A stretch of DNA of 43,840 bases from Phallus indusiatus (lineage: Eukaryota; Basidiomycota; Agaricomycetes; Phallales; Phallaceae): contig JAQFWX010000199.1 of assembly GCA_027605045.1 (NCBI GenBank), forward strand, positions 1 to 43,840, read 5' to 3'. Numbering within the stretch: position 1 is the first letter of the stretch; every line of letters starts with the position of its first letter. Below the pieces are notes generated by a model. It made no database searches. It was not told the DNA's origin and saw nothing but the letters and a program-made list of their open reading frames with translations. Below are positions 37,044-43,840 of this stretch, piece by piece. A program made the position numbers and the translations under genes.

Positions 37044-37170
37044 ACAGGTTATTAGACGGCGACAGGTTATTAGACGGCGACAGGTTATTAGACGGCGACA
37101 GGTTATTAGACGGCGACAGGTTATTAGACGGTGACAGGTTATTAGACGGTGACAGGTTATTAGACGGCGA
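37044..37170. repeat. 18-bp minisatellite, seven copies
   Basis: Seven tandem copies of ACAGGTTATTAGACGGCG (two with GGTG in place of GGCG) run without interruption. Duplicated block A has a single TTTAGACGGCGAC at the matching place (about 34,165), so the array expanded after the block was duplicated. Confidence 0.93.
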
Positions 37171-37338
37171 CTTGACGCCAAGTTGTATAGCTTTGGATAC
37201 AGCGCCCCCATTAGAATAGACAATATTTCGAGCGAAAAGATTGACATTTCGTATTCATTTCATATTCATAATGTGCTTAACACGGTTTACAATTACAGAA
37301 GAAAGACCAGTTATGAGCTCCAAATTGTCAGCTATGAT

Positions 37339-38294
37339 TTAGCTCAGGTTGCTTAGACTACGAAGATGAGTAAGAGAATTTTCAGCGGAGATCTGGATTT
37401 TTTCATGCAATCCTTTCGCTTTCTCTTCGTTTAGGGAAGGCTATAAATTTCAATTAGATCCCATATCTACCAATGCAAAAAAAAAGAAAACTATGACATG
37501 ACGTACCGGTAACACCGCAGACAATGCATCAGCTAGATCCTGTCAATGTTATGATGAGGTCGCAGATCGCAGTAAGTGAAAGAACAATTTTTCGAGCATA
37601 CCTGAAGCAGCCCTTTGAGTCTATTCAGGCCGTAATCGACTAGACCAGGTGCTCCTTGCTCGAATGATCTCAGACGGGCGTTGGCAAATGGATAAAAATT
37701 AACGATCTTCATCTGGACTTCTTCGTAGCTTTCCAATAGATCTAGACCATCTTCTTGAGAAACAGGTCCAGAGATACTCTGATAGTGCGTTTTACCACAA
37801 AAAGTAACGAGAATAACTCCTTTGACTCACCTTGAGAGCTGCCGTGGTACGAGCGACAGCCGCACACAAAGCAACACCTTTAGGTGCAATTCCCTTCAAT
37901 TTTTCCACGTAGTTCAATGCGAGCTAATAATAAAATTACACAGTCTTACCAAAACATGATGGCCTTGCGCGGAATCTGCTGGAAACACAGACAAGGCGCT
38001 TGTTGCTTGATCCTATACCAATCATATGCCACAAGAAAAAGGTCCTTCAAGTGTCAGTTTATTGAAATCATGAAATTATCGGAAACGGAAACAAACAATT
38101 GTAGCTGTGAGTGAAGCAAATTCATGCCTCACATCGAGTATAGTTAGCTTATTCACCAAACCGAGGCCTCGATATACGGTTGAGTAAATCGCCAGAGCGC
38201 TCTCTACAGAACCTCGAACTTGAAGGTGAACTGCGTTCGTTACTCCGGATGCGAGAGTATTGCCAATTTGCGATACAGATGATCCGATGCTCAT
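37339..38294 (-). CDS. HsbA-like protein, copy B (intact)
   Basis: Six exons give about 220 residues. Exon 1 from ATG 38,294 (MSIGSSVSQIGNTLASGV) is followed by DQATSALSVFPADSAQGHHV, an exon with YVEKLKGIAPKGVALCAAVA, then SISGPVSQEDGLDLLESYEE...NARLRSFEQGAPGLVDYGLN, DLADALSAVLP and LNEEKAKGLHEKIQISAE, ending in SLSNLS. The spacing of 'I..LT.AL..FP', 'P.S..DG..LL' and 'DL...L...LP' fits the hydrophobic-surface-binding protein A (HsbA) fold. That is an all-helical fungal family, usually secreted. I see no signal peptide at this ATG, so either a cytosolic variant or a missed upstream exon is possible. Confidence 0.6.
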
Positions 38295-38955
38295 GGTATG
38301 TTGAAGCTCAGAGAATATACGTTATACTACTGTGGGTCAAGGCTTAAGACGAAGGAGGGAAATCCGAAAGAAGGCAATGATCAAAGTGAGGTGGACCTCA
38401 ATTTTATATGTCATCGGCACCCTTTGTGGGTTAGTCCAATCATTTAATTTTGCATACAAGGAAGGAGATAAGGTCCAGCAAGAAGAGTTCAGAAGCTTCT
38501 TTATTGGATATCGGAGATTCCGTTGCATTCATAAATTCACTTGCAGCAAACTTCTCTGTCTTATTCTCTTTCTATAGATAAAGAGCGGAAGCTAGAAGTT
38601 TGTGGTGATTGAGAGTTGTATGCTTCCTCCGTCATCTCCACTGGGTTATTATATTACCCTCTGACAGGCTCGGGCATCCCGTGTTGTTCCACAAGTAATA
38701 TCCATGTGATGCGTTTGTAACGAAATTGTGAATACTTATTAATAATGCATTTATACGATTATATTTCAATACAACGACCGGATTTAATGAATACATTTGT
38801 GTCATGGGTGAACAAAACGCATTGAAACATTACATTATTTATTACGAATCCCAATAAAAGATGATAATTCCTTTGAAGGGCGAGAGTAGAGACGTACATA
38901 TTATCCTTCAGTTCACGATAAAACTTTCCTGGGGCAGGAGAATGTCTAGTGAAAC
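38295..38955. other. 5' flank of HsbA-like copy B, end of duplicated block B
   Basis: Matches 35,311-35,915 (see there). Small insertions relative to block A include GAGTTGTATGCTTCCTCCGT. Beyond 38,955 the sequence is unrelated to block A's right-hand neighbour, which marks the end of the duplication. Confidence 0.6.
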
Positions 38956-39370
38956 TAAACCCTAGGTAACAGGTTCAAACTTCTGTCTGGTCTCAATTCA
39001 AAAATAATAATCTCTGAACGACTGGGGTTCTCCCGACTGAAGGGATTTAAGTTACTTCCTCAACAAAGCTGAATTGTCCCTGATTGTTCCGCTCTTGAGA
39101 AATCGAGCGGACATGATTGGTCTTCAACATGGTGTTAATGATTATTATTCATATTCAATCAGTTCCGCAGTTACGTGTTGTAAACTGTACAATTTGTACA
39201 ACAAGTCAGACATACCAGTGAATGGGAATATCAATATCTTCTCCAATAGTAGTAGGGACTTGCGTATCCTGTAGAACATCACGGAAAATGGAATTAAAAA
39301 ATCATTTATGGACATAAAAGTACATGCACGTGATGTAGCAAGTATCACTAGAACAAATCAGTAATGCACG
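38956..39370. other. Gene-free stretch beyond the duplication
   Basis: No gene, RNA or repeat that I can support. It begins near CTAAACCCTAGG and leads into the BEACH-domain scrap. Confidence 0.4.
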
Positions 39371-39745
39371 AGGCGGGATTCCGCTGTTTATACCCCCATA
39401 TCAAATCAATCCAAGCGGGTAAATCTTCGCTGACATAGTCACTTTCTGGAGCCTGAATGAAAACATCAATTTAGCCGATGAGAAACAAATAAATTTGTTG
39501 AACACCCACTATGGACCTGTGAACAATTCCGGGATGAGCTCCTGTACATCAGCCCTATTATCTCCGGAAGCCCCATGATAGGCTCGAGCGACATCAGCAA
39601 ACAATCGTTCAGACAAATCCCAATCACCTCCCTGAAAGATTGCGTTTGCTCAAAATTTGTCATTGATAAGGGAACACACCTGTAAGAGTTTAAACGTGTG
39701 TGTGAATGGTTCCAATTTCATCGGGAAATGAGATGTTATCATGCT
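39371..39745 (-). pseudogene. BEACH-domain gene fragment
   Basis: Joining short exons on the minus strand gives [36 protein letters not shown] and then [34 protein letters not shown] followed by YKQRNP. These are hallmarks of BEACH domains (R.EPFT..F..LQGG.FD...RLF, DV.ELIPE.F, ALESDYVSE.L..WIDLIFGYKQRG), found in very large proteins of vesicle and membrane traffic. The strand between PE(F) and (R)ALESDY, normally 60-80 residues, is missing, and nothing on either side continues the domain. It is a relic brought in by rearrangement. Confidence 0.75.
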
Positions 39746-39769
39746 TGAGCTGAAACTAGTGCCAAAATA

Positions 39770-40330
39770 GTGTAAGTAAGCAACAATATGAGGAAAAGAA
39801 AGGAAAACGAATTGTTATTGAAACAAGATTGATTTGAATGACTCGTTATATTGGTACAGCCTTGAAAAAAGAAAAGCCGATATTTTTTTGGTTGTGAATG
39901 TGGTTGGTCTAAGAATTTTCTATGCGGTTGGAAAAAGTGTGGCATGTGACTGTGACTGTGACCGGACAGGTCAATTCCCAATTAATTCCACGTCGAGTCG
40001 TTACAGTTCGATAAAGGCGACGGGTGTATTTCAGATTCACCTACTTGAGTTCTCTGTGTACATCAAATTACTCAACAAGTCTCCTGATCTCCACATGATA
40101 GACTTGTTAGTCGACTGCACTTGTTCGCCAGTGAGCGCGGCAGACACGTATCATGACAAGTTTTGAATAGTATCTTCATGCTCAACCCCGTCTCCACCGT
40201 TGTCTATCCCCATTCTGTCACTGTCAAACCCTTTTCAGTGGTGCATCCGCCCAAAGCTTCGAACTACAGGGTCATTTGGGCCACATCATCAAAAACAAAG
40301 GGATCCAACGACTGGTTCAACGAAAGCCGT
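39770..40330 (-). pseudogene. Relic of the BiP 5' region
   Basis: Similar in order and orientation to the BiP upstream region. GAAACAAGATTGATTTGAATG matches BiP intron sequence at about 32,064, and TTGAAAAAAGAAA matches the bases just before the BiP ATG. GGTTGGTCTA...TATGCGG, GCGGCAGACACGTATCATG and GTCTATCCCCATTC match 32,405-32,730. The coding part of exon 1 is absent and the UPRE-like word is lost. The same order, BiP upstream then zinc-finger gene, is found at both places. Confidence 0.7.
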
Positions 40331-40806
40331 CTAAAGTCCGAGTGAATGTAAGCAGAATTGTTACTTACGTGCTACCAATGTTCTCGCTGTCATTCAACAG
40401 ATTATTGATATTCAGCACCCATAAACGTAAGGTAGCACACTATTACCAACTGTTTAGTTCGCAGCAGCTCGGGGCCAATGTCACTCCCTCTTGTGTTCAG
40501 CTAGTTAGTATGACGCGTATGCGCATCGGAAAACTCCGAAAGCGACTTTGTGCAAGCGCAGCGTTGTACAGTTTACTATTTTCGAGTCCATACCGCCTTA
40601 TGAAATTATCGTATCTTGGATATCGGCTGTACACTTGGACAAAACGTTTAAAGTTTACCGTTCCCAGACATCCCGCGGTCGAGACTTTCAGCCTTCACCA
40701 GGGTCAACGAGAATCTAAAATCGTCAAAGTTGTTCCTAATGATCCTGGATCTGTTTTTTTCCGCTGTGAAGGAAGTAGTCGGTACTTGCAGTCAGAATTG
40801 AAGTAG
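40276..40806 (+). other. Open frame, unrecognised, possibly chance
   Basis: A 176-codon frame on the plus strand (MGHIIKNKGIQRLVQRKPSK...) overlaps the BiP upstream relic at its start. It is basic, with no recognisable domain and no supporting splice sites. Length alone is the only argument for it, so I do not call it a gene. Confidence 0.2.
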
Positions 40807-41577
40807 ATGACTGCTAACTACCAACCTTGCGTGGATTAATATTTCGATAGCATGAAACCTGGAGCAAAAAAAAAGTCAGTAATTGTTGACAGTAAGTCTT
40901 CACAATCGGTCTCAAAAATAAAATTTACATTTTTTACCTCAAATTAAATTTATATCCTTTTTCGAAAATATCGTCCGTCTATACCATAAGATCTGATCTA
41001 AGATCTAGTCCTCGCAGATTACTAGATTGTTGATCCGCAGTCTAGACTCGGACAAAGGAAAAACTCCGCCATCCCATCTTCACTCGCTCACAGATTCAGA
41101 CTTGTTTGAGCTTCATATAGGTTCAACTTTTGATATAAATCCAAATATGAGCTCGGATACCCAACAAGACTTTAGTTAAAGACAAACAACGTTCACCGGA
41201 TAATAGTCAACCTGCACTCAATGAAAACCAAACTTCAGGGACATACGACAGGCGAATCTGAGAATCTGAGAACAAAGGGTATTTGGTCACGAAGATGAAC
41301 ACGTAAAGCAAAACTAATACGTCCACAGATGTATGATTGACTCCCGTGTTCTCACCCCGAAAATATTTGGGACGGTCTAATGGTCGACCTGGGCCTCTAA
41401 CAGTATATTCACCTTGACCATTTTCTTATGCTGGACGATATGTCGAGGTCCGCAAGTAGGCTTCCTCTAGCGCCATTTTCATATAAATACTCATCTTGGT
41501 ATGACGGTGAGGCAGCCTAAAGCCCACATAAACCAAGTTCACCTTACCCTCCTCCTATAATCGATCTCAGCCCAAGG
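40807..41577. other. 5' flank of the zinc-finger gene
   Basis: Non-coding. It includes nested AGATCTGATCTAAGATCTAG words near 40,990 and should hold the promoter of the zinc-finger gene. This part has no counterpart upstream of relic A, where only about 75 bp separate the shared BiP-upstream sequence from exon 2. Confidence 0.45.
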
Positions 41578-43094
41578 AGATGGCTTATTGGACGAACAAC
41601 AACTACCAGCGCAGACCTGTTTACTCGCAAGGGGTAAATAATAACCAGGGTAGTGCACGTTATCAAGACTTGCATTATCAACAACCGGTATGGCTTTAAT
41701 ATTGTTTTTTGAGTTTGCTTTCTTCTCTAATGACCAGGACAGGAATATGCAGAAACCGTACGGAGAAACGGCAACCACCCGCAGTACTATCAACAGCCTG
41801 GGTTCTATAATGCTCAGCCCGACCAAACCAATGGCTTCCCCGTCGGCGTCCATCCAGTTACGAGTGTACCCCAAATGGGGCACGTGGGACAAGCGAACGC
41901 CAATCTCGCCGGGATGCAGGCTTACTCACCTCAGTCGCCTGTCTTTTCTACATCTTCATTCAACTTTCAGCAAAGGCCGGAACCTACCGCTGTTTCGGAG
42001 AACCAAAGATACCTTGTAAATAGCGGAAATTACACCACCCAGACAGCAATGTACAATGCAACGCCTTCAAACATTCGGACGACCTGGAGATTTCCTGTCG
42101 GTATGTCGTATGCATGTATTTCACTACTTTGACTCTCAGTACTGTAACGAAAAAGTAGGTAATAGCCATTCTTTTCCAAATTCTACAAGAAATGAAAATA
42201 ATTTGTCTTTCGTTGAAGCACAAGGTTCGTCTTGGTTTATTCTCAATGAGAAGAGTAATTTATTTAGGATATTATACTACTAGTAGACTTTAAGCTGTGT
42301 CAACGCGCACCTAACGGATCTAGATTGCAACCCCGGCCTCATCACGTATCATACCCCGTAATTCCGACAAACCTTACTTCCAATTTACTTGTGGATGCAC
42401 CTCGGTTTCAGTCATATAATCCAGAGGCTGACCATAGTCAAGAGGGGATTTCTGCGCTGTGCATACATCGTATTCTGGGCAATAACGACACGACATCTAT
42501 TAGGGCGACGGCCGACGATTTATCATTCCATTTACAAGGTCGTAAGGCAATAAAACCTCAGGCCAAAAGAGTTCGTCGTGGACGCCCTGCTAGCGCTCCA
42601 TACATGACTTCCGCCGCCGCACCTATTAATATGTCAATGGATGGTAATACCACTAGTAAGGATTACGACGACGAAATCCCGGGGCTCTACACGAAAATGG
42701 AAGAAGGTCGATGGATGTGTACATTCAAAGCTAATTCAGGCACAATCTGTGGGCATATTAATTTGAATCGACGTAATCGTGGTCGTCATGTTGGAATACA
42801 CGCAAAGGAGGAGAAGGATTTGATTGATAGAAATGAGCTTGATGTTGCGGATGCTGTTGCGTATCCGCGACAGAAATTACTTAAGTTTACGTGCCTTGTG
42901 CCCCAGTGTGGGTATGCGCTCGAAAAGGGAAGGTCTTCCACATCGAAGATTATAGAATTGATAATAAGAGGGCGGCTCATAATAATAAGTACCACCCAGA
43001 GCTGATGAAAATAGGGAAAAGAAAAGGGAAAGGAAAAGAACGAGAAATAGAACCCTCGTCTGTAGAGAATTATGTTGCGAATTTTACAAATTAA
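41578..43094 (+). CDS. C2H2-type zinc-finger protein, copy C (nearly intact)
   Basis: Exon 1 begins MAYWTNNNYQRRPVYSQGVN and ends QDLHYQQP|GTATGG. Exon 2 carries the Gln/Pro/Asn-rich GQEYAETVRRNG... to TTWRFPVG. Exon 3 is short (NSHSFPNSTRNENNLSFVEA) and exon 4 starts near 42,325. Two Cys/His fingers follow a basic RVRRGRPASAP stretch: WMCTFKANSGTICGHI...RGRHVGIH, and FTCLVPQCGYAL..., which should continue KVFHIEDYRIDNKRAAHNNK followed by YHPEL. Between them the frame is one base short (CGAAAAGGGAAGG at about 42,925), so the annotated end at 43,094 assumes that correction. The layout suits a sequence-specific DNA-binding regulator. Two relics of the gene lie at 32.9 and 36.0 kb. Confidence 0.68.
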
Positions 43095-43840
43095 ACCAAA
43101 AATTGACGTAGATTTATATAAATACCTTTTTAGTATCTTTTCGTAAAGTTTATTCTATCGCAGCCTATGATAGGCCTCTCTTGAAAAAGCAGACGTATGT
43201 CGAGATCGTCACGGAGTTTGCCGCTGAGCGCCAATTTCACATCCCGTCTTCCTGACCATGTGGCAAGTTCAAAATCATAGAATTTTCAAGCTCGCAAAGA
43301 GAGAAATTGGTAAAGCAAGAATTTACTCATTTTTTTTTTCGCCTGCTGAGGCACGAAAAGACCACATTCAACGCACACGGTCCCTAAACCCGATGACCAA
43401 AGTGCTAAAACGTGGACCTTACGGGCTTCGGCTTCGAGGACTACAATCGGGTCCCCTGCCCGTCTACGCCCATTATCTTACACACCCCAAATATAGTGTT
43501 TTGTCCTTCAACAAGGATATTGGACATTTTTCGACGCAGCCAGTATGAGAAGTTCAATAAGATCACTCCGAGGATTGGCCCGACAACGAAGCTCTTTTCC
43601 GTACAACATCACCACAAATGACCTCCTTTTTCGTTGAACGCAAATTTTCTACTATTGATATGGAATCATATTAAGGAACGTCTTCTTGTTAAAACTGCGA
43701 ACACATCAGAAGAGCTCAAAAAGCGAAACTATTCTACCTTCGCAGACTTCTCCTGCGACTTGTTGCGACTGTGAGTCAAAAGATGATGGAATAAACACAC
43801 GTCTTTCACGTGTATATCAGACCAACGATGCAACGATTTC
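43095..43840. other. Right end of the window, no assignable gene
   Basis: Overlapping plus-strand frames at 43,258-43,548 and 43,412-43,621 have no domain that I recognise and no convincing introns. The region may contain the edge of a gene that continues outside the window. Confidence 0.4.

Noticed and set aside
36996..37247. Minus-strand frame with repeated RRLITC
   Set aside because: Translation of the 18-bp minisatellite.

Overview
This window is the end of a fungal chromosome. It opens with about 270 bases of CCCTAAA repeats (TTTAGGG read towards the end). Many short GT-AG introns, a Zn2Cys6 regulator, an SRPK-type kinase, an HDEL-tagged BiP and gag/LTR relics point to a filamentous basidiomycete, probably an agaricomycete. 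Species cannot be told from sequence alone.

Region 1 (1-16.6 kb) is subtelomere. The telomere sits directly on a minus-strand gene of the OrsD/C2H2 kind that usually precedes a telomere-linked RecQ-like helicase. The helicase half is missing and the stop codon lies inside the telomere repeat. Next is a multi-exon 2-oxoglutarate/Fe(II) dioxygenase of TET/JBP type, of which a decayed second copy lies at 15.7 kb. Then come diverged short repeats, a broken SH3-protein gene, Ty3-like gag and LTR remnants, a 564-bp hAT-like MITE with a perfect 8-bp target duplication, and AT-rich gene-free DNA.

Region 2 (16.6-32.4 kb) is ordinary gene-dense chromosome: a TPR protein (-), a Ser/Pro-rich conserved protein (-), a divergent Zn2Cys6 regulator (+), a small coiled-coil protein (+), an SRPK-family kinase (+) and the ER chaperone BiP/Kar2 (-). 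BiP is read through two micro-exons and has a UPRE-like site upstream.

Region 3 (32.4-43.8 kb) is a local duplication array. A C2H2-type zinc-finger gene occurs three times (two relics and one nearly intact) and an HsbA-like gene twice (one broken, one intact). A relic of the BiP upstream region and a scrap of a BEACH-domain gene also lie here. Each duplicated block kept a different gene alive, so the array looks like duplication followed by complementary loss.

Three otherwise good reading frames are each broken by a single missing base in a short homopolymer (near 790, 31,300 and 42,925). Consensus error must be excluded before any of these is called a true lesion.
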